This document shows, piece after piece, positions 42,740-51,693 of a DNA stretch of 64,000 nucleotides. The notes under the pieces were generated by a model. The model saw nothing but the letters and a program-made list of their open reading frames with translations, ran no database searches and was not told the DNA's origin. The DNA lies in the NCBI RefSeq assembly GCF_014648075.1, contig NZ_BMQK01000021.1, positions 1 through 64,000 of the forward strand. Reading direction: 5' to 3'. Source of the DNA: Streptomyces ruber. GTDB lineage: Bacteria; Actinomycetota; Actinomycetes; Streptomycetales; Streptomycetaceae. Position 1 is the first letter of the stretch. Each line of letters starts with the position of its first letter. Made by a program: the position numbers and the translations under genes.

Positions 42740-43767
42740 ATGACGGACCCTCAGCAGCCCTCCCCGGCCGACCGGTCGGACGCGGACGACGTCGAGCAGC
42801 ACGCCTGTCCGAAGTGTGACGCGCAGCCCGGCTCGCCGTGCCGCTCGCGCGGCGGCGCGGTCGCCTCCGCGTACCACACCCGCCGCTTCACGATGGTGGC
42901 CCGGCTGAAGAAGGCGCTGCGGGTGCCGACCCCGGCCGACCGCGGCCCGGGCCGGCCGGGCACCCCGCCGCCGGCGCCGATCGGCCCGGACTTGCCGAGC
43001 GCGGACAGCCGCATCGGCTACGCCCGCTGCTCGACGCTCGGGCAGGAACTCGACTCCCAGCTCGACGCGCTCAGCGAGCACAGCGTCCCGAGGGACAAGA
43101 TCTTCAGCGAGAAGATCAGCACCCGCGTGCGGGTCCGCCCCCGGTTCGAGGAGGCCCTCCGTACGGCTCGGGAAGTCAAGACGCAGCCCCGCACTGCCGG
43201 GTCATCTTCACCGTGTACGAGATGAAGCGCCTCGGCCGCGACGCCGCCGAACTCACCGCGCTCGCCGACCACCTCACCGCCCACGGCCTGGTACTGGAGA
43301 TGCTCGCCGGACCCCTGCCCGGCATCTACGACCCCACCGGCCCTGGCGATCTGCTGTTCGCGTTCCTCGCCGCGATGGCGGAGACCGAGCGGGAGAACAT
43401 CCGCGAGTCGACGCTGGAGGGGCTCGACACCGCGGCCCGCAAGGGCAAGTACGGCGGCCGGCCCCCGGTCACCACCGACGACATGCTCCATACCGTGCTA
43501 CGGCGCCGTGCGGGCGGCGAGTCCGTCGAGCAGATCCAGCCCGACCTGATCATCTCCGCCGGCAAGCGCAAGGGACAGAACCCCTCGGTGGCCAGCGTCT
43601 ACCGGGCGCTCGCCGAGTACGCCAAGCGCAAGGCGTACCCCGAAGCGGTCGATGCGGCCCACGCCGGCTTCGCCGCTCTCCAGGTCGGCGAAGCCCCGGA
43701 CCCCGCCTCACTATCCCTGACCGAGCGTCACTCTGATTACAGAGAGCTACTTGTCACTTCGCCATAG
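42740..43767 (+). pseudogene. Tn3-associated serine recombinase (resolvase), frameshifted
   Basis: From ATG 42740: a short Cys/His motif domain (ACPKCDAQPGSPCRSRGGAV, then AYHTRRF), a linker, then the resolvase fold RIGYARCSTLGQELDSQLDA with the catalytic Ser in RCST. The frame breaks near 43195 and continues one base off as CRVIFTVYEMKRLGRDAAEL, AFLAAMAETERENIRESTLE (E/R active-site helix) and KYGGRPPVTTDDMLHTVLRR (HTH). A single indel separates the parts, so an assembly error is possible. It would resolve cointegrates of the neighbouring Tn3-family element. Confidence 0.85.
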
Positions 43768-43775
43768 CTTCGGGA

Positions 43776-44074
43776 GAGCAGGGCCGTCCGGGAAGGCGCC
43801 CGCGGCACCGTCGGCCGCACCGTCCCGTTCTGGCAGCGCCACCGCTACCTACGCAGCGAGCGCTTCCCCACCCTGCACGTGGTCCTGGCGGGCAAGCCCG
43901 AGCATCTGCTCGACCACCGCCTGACCGCACTCGCCCAACGCCGTGCGCGGCATCACCGTGCACGTGCTCGCCCTCACACTGCCCGCCCTGCAACGCGGAG
44001 AGCCCTGGCACCAGATCGGCGTGGATGACCCCTACCGCCGCAGGAAGCGCTACCCGGAACCGGTCCGCCGCTGA
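43776..44074 (+). pseudogene. C-terminal fragment of a replication-relaxation family protein
   Basis: Reading RGTVGRTVPFWQRHRYLRSE, RFPTLHVVLAGKPEHLLDHR in one frame, then after a shift near 43930 NAVRGITVHVLALTLPALQR, GEPWHQIGVDDPYRRRKRY to TGA at 44072. This matches the tail of Streptomyces replication-relaxation (Replic_Relax) proteins found on integrative elements and plasmids. An N-terminal piece of such a gene is at 48027, downstream rather than upstream. Confidence 0.6.
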
Positions 44075-44270
44075 CCCGCGCCCGGGCTCACAACGCCCGG
44101 GGGTACGGCCAGCCGGTCAGATTTGTGCCGCCCGTGTCGAGCAGGTAAAAGGCGACGTAACGCGCTGGCCACTTCCACGCCGCGGCGGCCGCGGTTCGCA
44201 CCTGGTCTCGAGCGTCGACGGAGACGGCGGACCTCTCGGAGGAGGTCGGAGGTGGCCATTTCTGTGAGGC

Positions 44271-44765
44271 GTGAAAGGTATGGGGACGGTGGACAGTCAG
44301 TGGGGCATCGGCATTCCCGCTTCCGACGGCGCACGGTTTCTGCTGGCGAAGATTCGGAGCGGAAACGACTACGCGCGCAGCAGGAAAAGGACGTTCAGGC
44401 GCTCGGCGTCCGTCATCAAAGTGGCCTCCCTTGCCCTGTCCGCCGGTTCCACCGTCATTCTCGGGCTGCAGGACTTGAACCTCTGGGCGAGTGTCGCGTT
44501 CACCCTTGTGGCACTCGTGACACTGCTGGGAGCGGTCGAGCCGTTCTTCAACTGGCGCTCGCGCTGGATCCTCATGGAAGAGGCCCAGTACCGCTTCCAA
44601 CGGCTGGCCGACGAACTCGAATACCTGATGGCGGCGACTCCGGAGCAGGAGCTGAGTTACGAGAGCCTGCGACCCGTCTTCGATCAGTACCAAGAGGTAT
44701 GGGCCTCTTTGAGCGAGCGGTGGCTGGAGAACCGGGCGAATCCTGAGGCAGCCGGACGGTCGTGA
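44271..44765 (+). CDS. SLATT-type (DUF4231-like) two-helix membrane protein
   Basis: A 164-residue protein: a basic N-terminal helix (KIRSGNDYARSRKRTFRRSA), two membrane helices at ~47-66 and 70-90, then a long amphipathic helix (FFNWRSRWILMEEAQYRFQR, LADELEYLMAATPEQELSYE). This order (helix-TM-TM-long helix with W..R near the second TM) is that of SLATT proteins, predicted membrane effectors in bacterial conflict systems that may form pores. GTG 44271 or ATG 44280 may be the start. Its neighbour is the NACHT NTPase gene at 45443 on the other strand. Family assigned by pattern, function inferred. Confidence 0.7.
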   Translation: MKGMGTVDSQWGIGIPASDGARFLLAKIRSGNDYARSRKRTFRRSASVIKVASLALSAGSTVILGLQDLNLWASVAFTLVALVTLLGAVEPFFNWRSRWILMEEAQYRFQRLADELEYLMAATPEQELSYESLRPVFDQYQEVWASLSERWLENRANPEAAGRS

Positions 44766-45184
44766 TCGCCGCGGGACTGACTGTTTCGGTACATGCCGAT
44801 CCGGAGCACACGGCGAGCTGGGCACGGTGGTCGTTCGTCTCCGCATGCTGCCGTGCCTCACGGCGGACTGCGCATTGTCCGGCGGCGGGCAATCGTGCAG
44901 TCGGCGGGACTGCAGGTGCCGTTCATAGGCTGCTGTCAGCGCAGGTCCGGCCATGCGCTCTATGCGGGGGCTCCTGCTGCGTCATGTGATGTCCCCTCGG
45001 ACGGCCTCGCGGATGCGCTCGCCACACTCGCGGGCCGCAGCACTCTCGCCTCGGACCACGTCTCGCTGCATCCTGCCGAATCCGTATGGCTCGGACCGCC
45101 GACCGTAGCTGTCGGTGGGGCCGCAGCGGTGATGCCCGATTGGGCGAGTCCTCCGTGTCCGGCGGACCGGCACAGACATTGGGG
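44766..45184. other. Spacer between SLATT gene and DUF6207 remnant
   Basis: About 420 bases with no gene recognised; short frames only. Nothing repeated or hairpin-like stood out. Confidence 0.3.
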
Positions 45185-45465
45185 GCGTCGAGCAGGTCAG
45201 GAAGCTCATCAGGGATGTACGCCTTGCGGAGCCGGGCCTGGCCGTGGTCGATGTCGCGGCCGCTGACGAGGAAACCACCCTCGCCGTTCAGGCAGCGCTT
45301 GCTGCGCGCTGGACGACCGCGATCGCTGGCCGGGCGACCAGAACTCCGGGCGATTCCGGTGTCGGCATTGGCAGGAAGCGGCCGGCCGGGTCGGGGCATA
45401 TGTTCCTCGGAGGGGGCTACATTCAGTCGAGCGGTCGGACCGCTACGCGCGGGGACGGGTGGTGA
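45185..45465 (+). pseudogene. DUF6207-like remnant
   Basis: The reading VEQVRKLIRDVRLAEPGLAV, VDVAAADEETTLAVQAALAA, RWTTAIAGRATRTPGDSGVG follows the DUF6207 pattern (xxHxxEPGLVVVDVxxxDExT, then RWATxxxxRTTRxPG). No ATG/GTG is found in the right place, the C-terminal RCYLD motif is replaced, and the 3' end overlaps the NACHT gene's 3' end. DUF6207 proteins are small Streptomyces proteins of unknown role. A second, shorter copy lies at 48340-48420. Confidence 0.55.
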
Positions 45466-47530
45466 GCCAGTCCTGTAGTTCCCGGTGGCGGAACTGATAG
45501 GCCGTGCCAGAGATCCGCAGCAGGCCGGCCCCGTAGGCCCAGTGGAGGAAGGCACCGAGCCGCCAGGGCAGTCGGCCACGGGAGCAGCAAAGGAAGATCA
45601 CGTAGCGACGGCCGGCACCGGTGGCGAAGTACAGTCCGCCCACAAGCCCGCCCGTGAACCCGGCGATGAGTCCGAAGGTGAGTCCGAACGCGGCTCCGAA
45701 GGTGAGTGCGCCCGCGATTCCGCCGGCGAACCCGAACGTGAGCCCGCCCACGAGGCCGATCACGAGATCGTCCCGGATCAGGTGGCGGGGGTCCGCCTGT
45801 GAGGTGAGTCCGCTCGTGTGGGTGGCGGGGACAGCCGGGGAGGTGAGCCCGAGCGCGAACCCGCCCGCGAGCCCACTGACGAGCCCGATCGTGAGCCCAC
45901 CCGTGAGCGCCATGGGGAGGCCGCCCGCGAGGCCGACGGCGAAGTCGACGGTGAGGCCCACTCCCAGGCCGACCGCCAGGCCACCTGCGAGCCCGGCCCC
46001 GAGCCCGCGGAGGGTCTTCCGGACGATCCGTCGTCGTTGAGCGGAGTCCCGCAGCCTCTGCAGTCGGGCCGCCCGGGGCCGCTGGGGATGTGCTCTGCCA
46101 GCCTGCAACAAGGCCCCGAGCCCGAGCAGCATGACGGGCGCGGTGCCCAGCAGCTCACGGGGGGAGAGGCCCATGGGAACTTGCGTCAGGAGCAGGGCGT
46201 CGAGAGCGAGAAAGAGAAGCGCGGTGAGGAACGCGTCGGCGGTACGGACCCGGCGACGTCCTGCCATGGGCCACAACTGGTGCAGCACGAGATCGGTTCC
46301 GACCCCGGCCGACGCGGGGGGAGCGAGGTGGGCGGCGAGCGCGGCCAGCCAGCGGTGTGTCTGGTCGGACTGGTAACAGCCGGGCCGGGTGGGGTGCTGG
46401 CTGATGGCGGCGGGCAGGTAGATGCCCAGCAGGTGGTCGCGTACCTCGCTGCGTGAGGCGAAGCCGAGCAGGTCGGCCGGGTCACGGAGGTAGCCGAGGG
46501 TGTCGGGGTGGCGTTCCTCGTAGGCGGTGGCGGCCAGGTTGAGCCGCCAAGGCGTGTTCAGGGTCTGGGCGAGGGCGCACTCGGGGGCGGCGGCCAGGGT
46601 GTCGAAGACGGTGGTCCAGCGGGCGGGGCTGGTGCTACGAGCAGTGAGGTAGGCGATGGCCTGGGCTGGGGTGACGGGGGTGATCTCGATGCGTGCGGCC
46701 TCGCGCATCCGTAAGTCCAGGGCTGTCAGTTCGGCGTACTGGGCGGTGCGGCAGGTGAGGATCACCGGGGCGTTGCCGGTGGGGTGCTGGTAGGTGTTGA
46801 GCTGCTCCAGGGCACGAGGGGCACGCCGTTGGCCGACCGGGGTAGCAACGGTGTCCATCTCGTCGAGGCCGTCCAGGACCGGCAGCACTCGGTGTCGGTC
46901 CAGCAGCAGCCAGGCGTCCGCGGCGGTGACGCCGCGGTCGCGGAACTGATCGTGGACCTGCTCGGCGAGCCAGTCTCGCAGCGGCCGGTCGGTGTCCCAG
47001 CTTGCCAGGGAGAGACGGACCGGGACCGGGTCGGTCTCAGTCCGCTCGGGGTGGGTGAGCAGACCGAGCAGGAGGTCCAGGGCGAGCAGGGTCTTGCCGG
47101 AACCCGGCTCGCCGGTGATCACCAGGCGGGCCGGGCGCAACCGCCGGTAGTAGTCGACGACGTCAGTGAGGCGCCCTTCGTCGGCGGCGCCCGTGGCGTT
47201 GTTGGCAGGCTCGGACCGATGACGGAAGATCAGGTCGATGCGGTGGGCACCGGGACCGATCAGCTGAGCACGCTGGCGGGTCTCTGCCGCGGTGACCGCA
47301 GCGGTCAGCGTCCTGGCCTTCGCTTCCGCGTTCGCCGCGGCATCGGCGCGAGCGTCCCGGTAGGCGATCCAAGCCAGGAAGGCGCCGGGCACGGCTGGAA
47401 GCAGGGCGACGGCTGTTGCGGCCGGCCGGGCCACCTGAAACTGCTCGGACAGCCACAGTGCCAGTCCCGCGCTCACGGCCTGCAGAGCGAGAAAGATTAC
47501 GGCTGCCCTGCGTGTGCGTGATACCCCCAT
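45443..47530 (-). CDS. NACHT-domain NTPase with glycine-zipper membrane domain
   Basis: A 695-residue STAND protein. Two N-terminal membrane helices (~10-28, 38-57) are followed by a coiled-coil-like linker, then a NACHT domain: Walker A TGEPGSGKTLLALDLLLGLL (Gly140-Thr147), Walker B VLPVLDGLDEMD, sensor VILTCRTAQYAEL. The C-terminal third (about 425-650) alternates membrane segments with GL-rich repeats (GLGAGLAGGLAVGLGVGL and similar), and it ends in a soluble FRHRELQDWL stretch. Membrane-anchored NACHT proteins occur in anti-phage defence; there is no LRR or TPR sensor here, so the Gly-zipper region may be the effector. Confidence 0.85.
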   Translation of the reverse strand: MGVSRTRRAAVIFLALQAVSAGLALWLSEQFQVARPAATAVALLPAVPGAFLAWIAYRDARADAAANAEAKARTLTAAVTAAETRQRAQLIGPGAHRIDLIFRHRSEPANNATGAADEGRLTDVVDYYRRLRPARLVITGEPGSGKTLLALDLLLGLLTHPERTETDPVPVRLSLASWDTDRPLRDWLAEQVHDQFRDRGVTAADAWLLLDRHRVLPVLDGLDEMDTVATPVGQRRAPRALEQLNTYQHPTGNAPVILTCRTAQYAELTALDLRMREAARIEITPVTPAQAIAYLTARSTSPARWTTVFDTLAAAPECALAQTLNTPWRLNLAATAYEERHPDTLGYLRDPADLLGFASRSEVRDHLLGIYLPAAISQHPTRPGCYQSDQTHRWLAALAAHLAPPASAGVGTDLVLHQLWPMAGRRRVRTADAFLTALLFLALDALLLTQVPMGLSPRELLGTAPVMLLGLGALLQAGRAHPQRPRAARLQRLRDSAQRRRIVRKTLRGLGAGLAGGLAVGLGVGLTVDFAVGLAGGLPMALTGGLTIGLVSGLAGGFALGLTSPAVPATHTSGLTSQADPRHLIRDDLVIGLVGGLTFGFAGGIAGALTFGAAFGLTFGLIAGFTGGLVGGLYFATGAGRRYVIFLCCSRGRLPWRLGAFLHWAYGAGLLRISGTAYQFRHRELQDWLTTRPRA

Positions 47531-48026
47531 ACCAGGGCATGTTCCCTTACGGTTCCACCCCGCGAACCGCGAGTATCCCCACCTATTCGAATCAGATCCT
47601 CAACTTGCCCGCGGACAAGGGATACCCCGGCACGCTGGTCCCTCGATCACCGCCCACCCCGGGGCGGCCCGATGCGAAGGAGACACCGCGATGACGGCAC
47701 ACCGGCCAGAGGCCGGCGTCCGGCGCGCCTGCCCCGACCACAAGTCCGACCAGCACCGGGCGAGCCGCAGCGCGCCCCTGCGGTGCGCACTTCGTTGCCA
47801 CTGGAACCCACTCGGTGCCCGGATCCGACGAGACAGTGGAATTCCAGGTCACACTGCGGATCCGATCGCGCGCTGTGCTGTCACAACCCTTCACTCTCCT
47901 CCTGAACTCGCAAGTGATGTCCGGGTGGGAGGAGATCACCGGGTCCCGGGGCCGGGTGATCTTGGTGGCCGTGTGTGGTCGGCGCCCAGCCAGTGGCCGT
48001 GCGCGAGGGGTGGAGGCGCGGGGCTG
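47531..48026. other. Spacer of about 500 bases
   Basis: Contains the promoter region of the NACHT gene (which starts at 47530 on the minus strand). A plus-strand frame (about 47815-48027) reads TVEFQVTLRIRSRAVLSQPF and so on without a recognisable family. No gene is called. Confidence 0.3.
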
Positions 48027-48200
48027 ATGGCGGGGAAGCGGAAGAGGAATGCAGCGGGGTCGACGAACGGCCCTCGCGGCGACGTGCTGCGCGTGCTCGG
48101 TGTGCTGAAGGTCGCGACCGTCGACCAGATGCAGCGGCTCATTGCCCCGCACCTGACCTTTCGGCACACCGACAAGGAACAGCCGCTCCAAGCGGAGGCA
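48027..48200 (+). pseudogene. N-terminal fragment of a replication-relaxation family protein
   Basis: ATG 48027 begins MAGKRKRNAAGSTNGPRGDV, LRVLGVLKVATVDQMQRLIA, PHLTFRHTDKEQ, the typical opening of Streptomyces replication-relaxation proteins (a winged-helix domain). The frame then shifts (SKRRQDRI is one frame off) and stops. The matching C-terminal type of piece lies 4 kb upstream at 43776, so the SLATT-NACHT segment is bracketed by parts of such genes in reversed order. Confidence 0.6.
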
Positions 48201-48339
48201 GGACCGCATCTGATCAGGGAAGGCCCGGACCGGCGGTGTAGTCACGCCCTGACTGCCCTGGGGCCTGACTGCACCGCTACACCGCTCCTCCTTCGGCTGA
48301 TGGCTTCACGGCTGGTGAACCGGCGGCGATGCCCGGGGC

Positions 48340-48420
48340 GTCGACCAGGTCATGAAGCCGATCAGGGATGCATACCTCGCGGAGCCGGGCCTGGTTATGA
48401 TCGATGTCACTGCCGCTAGT
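48340..48420 (+). pseudogene. Short DUF6207-like fragment
   Basis: ATG 48352 gives MKPIRDAYLAEPGLVMIDVT, closely matching the 45185 remnant (RKLIRDVRLAEPGLAVVDVA); DNA identity starts a little earlier at GTCGA(C/G)CAGGTCA. The match ends abruptly near 48418 where the IS110 fragment begins, so IS110 sequence has replaced the rest. Confidence 0.55.
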
Positions 48421-48836
48421 GATCTTGAGTTTCCCGGGTCTCGGCGTCCAGCTCGGTGCCCGGGTGCTGGCCGAGATCGGCGACGTACCACACCCGTTTC
48501 GCCGACGCCCGCGGACCGAAGTCATATGCGGGCTCGTCGCCCATCACCAGAGCCTCCGGCAACAAGTCCAGCATCACCCGTCGCCGCGTGAAAAACGACC
48601 GGCTCAACCACGCCGGCCACCTGTGGGCCTTCGCTGCCCTGACCGCCTCGCCGGGTGCCAAGGTCCACTACCGGCGACGACGCGACCAACACGGCGATTG
48701 GCATGCTGCCGCCTTGCGTCACTTGTTCAACCGCCTGGTCGGCCAGATCTATCACTGCCTGCAGCACGGCGAACGCTACGACGAAACGCTGGCCTTCCCG
48801 CCGCCGTCGGAAGGACTTGAGGCAGCCGAGGCATAG
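48421..48836 (+). pseudogene. IS110-family transposase C-terminal fragment
   Basis: Plus strand reads FPGLGVQLGARVLAEIGD (helix-hairpin-helix), then after a shift near 48483 TRFADARGPKSYAGSSPITR, ASGNKSSITRRRVKNDRLNH, AGHLWAFAALTASPGAKVHY and LFNRLVGQIYHCLQHGERYD to TAG 48836. This is the Transposase_20 half of an IS110-type enzyme, of a different subgroup from the remnant at 17863. The N-terminal DEDD domain is absent. Confidence 0.85.
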
Positions 48837-48851
48837 CCGAGACCAGAGCTC

Positions 48852-49052
48852 TCACTCCGGGATGGTCAGACCGAACTCACGCAGCCGGGGCAGACAGACG
48901 TCGGGACAAGCCTCCACAGAGATGGCGTCCGTGCGCACCAGCAGGTCCTCGTGGAACGGGGCCCCGCTCGCGACGAACGCCCACGGCTTCGTCCCGTCGC
49001 GCAGGCGCTCGGCATCGGCCTCGAACAGAACCGTGACTCCCAGCCCGGCCAA
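48852..49052 (-). other. Possible C-terminal fragment of an unknown protein
   Basis: Minus-strand frame LGVTVLFEADAERLRDGTKP, WAFVASGAPFHEDLLVRTDA, ISVEACPDVCLPRLREFGLT ends at 48852 and has a protein-like composition. No family is recognised, and upstream of ~49060 the frame loses coherence. It may be a fragment of a lost gene. Confidence 0.3.
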
Positions 49053-49246
49053 CGGCTCCAGACCCGCACCAGGGTTACCAAAGTCCCCTTGCGCCCGTAA
49101 TCGAACAGCCAGCAGAGCTGCAGGAGGTTCTCAGCTGTCCCCTTGACGGCTTGGCGCCGTGAGGCGTCTACCTGGACCTGCGCCAGGAACTCACCTCCCC
49201 TGACGCGGCCGGTCCTGCGGTCGGCCCGAACACGGTCTGCCCAGGA

Positions 49247-49858
49247 TTATGAGGAGAGGCCGTCCTCACCGAATAGCAGCACCTGCTGGACGTCGATGTC
49301 CGTGCGTACGTGGTGTGGGCGGGCCGGGTGGCGCCAGCGTCCGGCTTGGTCACGGGCGACGTCGACAGCGACTTCCATGACGACGTCGGGCTGTACCAGG
49401 TGGACGTCGAGGGTTGCGCTGGGTTCCCCAGCCTGCCGAGAACGTTCCCCCGGTCCACGGGTGCGCGTCCCGGGGTGGGGTCAGATGGTCGGCCAGTGCA
49501 TGGCCGACGGTCTGGGAGAGGGTGGTGCTGCGGCCGATGTACAGGAAGCGGCCCGCGGTGTCGTAGTGGCCCAGCAACACCGTCCGGGGCGCGGTGAGGG
49601 AGCCGGTGACCGCGCCGATGACGGCCTCGGTGGTGACCCGCACCTTGTACTTTCGCCACGACCTGGCGCCGCCGCGATACGGTTCGTCGAGTCGCTTGAA
49701 GACGAGGCTCTCCAGCCCGGCCGCCGTCCACGCCGGCCACTCCCGGGCCACAGCCGGGTCGGTGGTCGACGGGCACAGCGTGAACGGCACGGAAAGGCCG
49801 CGCTCCGCGAAGAGCTCTTCGAGGACCGCGCGGCGCCGCGTGTGCGGCCGACCGGTTA
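49247..49858 (-). pseudogene. ATP-dependent DNA ligase, C-terminal fragment with frameshift
   Basis: Reads RAVLEELFAERGLSVPFTLC, AWTAAGLESLVFKRLDEPYR, GGARSWRKYKVRVTTEAVIG (ligase motif V, KYK), GRFLYIGRSTTLSQTVGHAL, HPWTGGTFSAGWGTQ, then one frame off LVQPDVVMEVAVDVARD and AGRWRHPARPHHVRTDIDVQ. This is the end of the adenylation domain plus the OB domain of a ligase of the type found on actinobacterial linear plasmids and chromosomes. The N-terminal part with the catalytic KxDG is missing. Confidence 0.75.
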
Positions 49859-49916
49859 CGAGTTGGTGCGTGACAGCGGGCGGGACGTGCCTGGCTCAGC
49901 GGGCACTGGTCTCAGG

Positions 49917-50864
49917 TTGTGACGGTGCGGTCGGTGACCAGTCCGGCGATGGCGCGGTAGGTGTCGGGCAGCCGGTCGCGGCGGTGGGTCCAGCGGATGA
50001 GCTGTTTCCGCGCTTGTGGTCGGCCAGGGCGTGCTCGCCGGTGATGCGGTCGGACGCACGGTCGTGGCGAACGCGTTCCCACTGTTGGAACCTGCCGGGC
50101 AGCGCACCGGGGCGGGGCTTCCTCGGCGGCGTGACGGCCTGACCGGGATGCTCGCGGCCCAGCCCGAGGTAGCCGTCGTCGAGGAGCACCTCGACCTGGT
50201 CGAAGTGATCAAAGCAGCCGGTGACGCCTGCCGCGCGGGCGGCGGTGGTGTCGTGCATCCGTCCCGGCCGCAGCGCGTCGGTCCACAGAGTGCGGCCCTT
50301 GTGATCGGCGATGACGGTGGCCTTCATCGTGTTCTGCCTCTTCTTGCCCGACACGAACGCCCGCCTGCCCCCGCGGCCGGCCGCGGCCGGCGGACCTGCA
50401 CCTCGGTGGCGTCCAGCCGGAGCTCGACCCCCTCGGCCCGGGCGTAGGCGAACCCATCCTCCACCGTCCGAAGCCGCAGACCCGGGCGCTCGGGAACGGC
50501 AAACCCCCGCTCGGCCAGCAGCCCCGGACCTCTCCGATCCGACGGCGCGCGGGACGGTCGAGCGATCGACACCGAACAGCACTGCCAGGACCGCGTGCGG
50601 CAGGTCATGCCGCAGATGGATCAACGTGACTGCCAGCCGGTCCACGAACATCAGCCGGTACCGCGCACCGGCACCCGGTGCGCGCCTGCGTACGCCACCA
50701 CGATCTCGGAGACGCCTCCCCTCTACCGCGGCCGCCCATGGCCGGGCCAACTCCTCCGCCAACGACGTCAGATGCGCCACCGAGACGCCCGTGAACAACG
50801 GGTGCGTCAGCACTGCACGATCAGCCAAGCCCCTCACTACACCAGGATGCCCGCCCGCTATCAC
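49917..50864 (-). pseudogene. IS5-family (DDE_4) transposase, frameshifted
   Basis: The start VVRGLADRAVLTHPLFTGVS, LTSLAEELARPWAAAVEGRR, RYRLMFVDRLAVTLIHLRHD, LPHAVLAVLFGVDRSTVPRA is intact; the middle (LLAERGFAVPERPGLRLRTV, EGVELRLDATEVQVRRP, with the first Asp) is in another frame, then RAFVSGKKRQNTMKATVIAD, DQVEVLLDDGYLGLGREHPG and ITGEHALADHK return to the first frame, and the tail shifts again. Three indels, so inactive unless the assembly is wrong here. Confidence 0.85.
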
Positions 50865-50936
50865 GCACCAACTCGTTAAGAGGCGGGGGCGGTCTTCCGG
50901 CTCCCAGGCTGACCGTCGGGTGCCGGTGCGGTCCGG

Positions 50937-51377
50937 TCAGGAGGGGACGGAGACGTGATCGTGCGCGTGGTCTGCTGTCCGGCCGGGCCGGAACCGGCGG
51001 CGGACGAGCGCGATCAGGGAAGGTCCTCCGCGGAAGCACCACAGGGCGATGACCGGATCACAGATGGCACATGCCAGAGATGCGTCGTGGTAGAACGGCA
51101 GGATCGGATTGCCCTTGAGGTGGTGGGCCATGTCCCAGGCCGTGTGGAGCAGCCAGCCGACGCCGATGAAGGCCCAGGAGTCCAGGCCGCGGTAGGCGAC
51201 GTAGGCCGTGAGTGCGACGAATGGGAGCTCCCACGGGCCGAAGCCGCCCCCGCTCAGATAGGCGGCGCCGGCTCCGCCCACCATGATCGCGTTGAAGTGG
51301 CGTCGGTGCGGTTCTTTGATCAGGGACATCAGCAGGCAGTAGATGATGCCGACGATCACTGGTGACACAAGGTTCAT
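50937..51377 (-). CDS. DUF6010 family membrane protein
   Basis: A 146-residue protein with about four membrane helices: MNLVSPVIVGIIYCLLMSLI (1-20), AIMVGGAGAAYLSGGGFGPW, ELPFVALTAYVAYRGLDSWA and FIGVGWLLHTAWDMAHH. The motif HTAWDMAHHLKGNPILPF with conserved His residues and CAICDPVIALWCFRGGPS near the end is characteristic of DUF6010. ATG 51377 is chosen because homologues begin MNLV. No biochemical role is established; clustered His and Cys near the membrane suggest metal or redox chemistry (inference). Confidence 0.8.
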   Translation of the reverse strand: MNLVSPVIVGIIYCLLMSLIKEPHRRHFNAIMVGGAGAAYLSGGGFGPWELPFVALTAYVAYRGLDSWAFIGVGWLLHTAWDMAHHLKGNPILPFYHDASLACAICDPVIALWCFRGGPSLIALVRRRFRPGRTADHAHDHVSVPS

Positions 51378-51693
51378 GAGGGGATGACTTCTTCTTCCTG
51401 GGGCGGGCCGCATTACCGCGGTCGAGCTGTCGCAGCGCGAGCACCGACGTCTCGGCCAGAGCGCGGTCCCGGGTGGGCAGGATCAGGAGTGTCAGTACGC
51501 TGGCGGCCGTCGCGGTCAGCAGGATCGAGGCGATCAGTCAGGCGTCGGCGAGGGCGCGGCGCGGCGTTGCGGGAAACATACTCGCGGGGACGGTGATCGG
51601 GTCGACGGCGACGGTGCCTTCGACGGACATGCTGATGTTCTTCCTGCTTGTGCAGGGGGATGGTGAGCGACTGATCGGCGAAGGGCCGGGCGC
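51378..51693. other. Spacer with possible membrane-protein remnant
   Basis: On the minus strand ATG 51630 starts MSVEGTVAVDPITVPASMFP, ATPRRALADA, then an in-frame TGA, then LIASILLTATAASVLTLLIL, PTRDRALAETS. Across the stop this resembles the end of a drug-exporter-type membrane protein or a small single-helix protein. Too short and broken to call with confidence. Confidence 0.3.

Noticed and set aside
42589..43736. 11-bp repeat CGTCACTCTGA at 42589 and 43726 as resolvase or transposon ends
   Set aside because: Too short and without the expected paired half-sites or flanking symmetry; chance occurrence is possible.
44088..44240. Minus-strand frame ending WKWPARYVAFYLLDTGGTNL and on to a stop at 44088
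   Set aside because: Protein-like in look but no start, no recognised family and partly opposite the region feeding the SLATT gene; kept only as a note.
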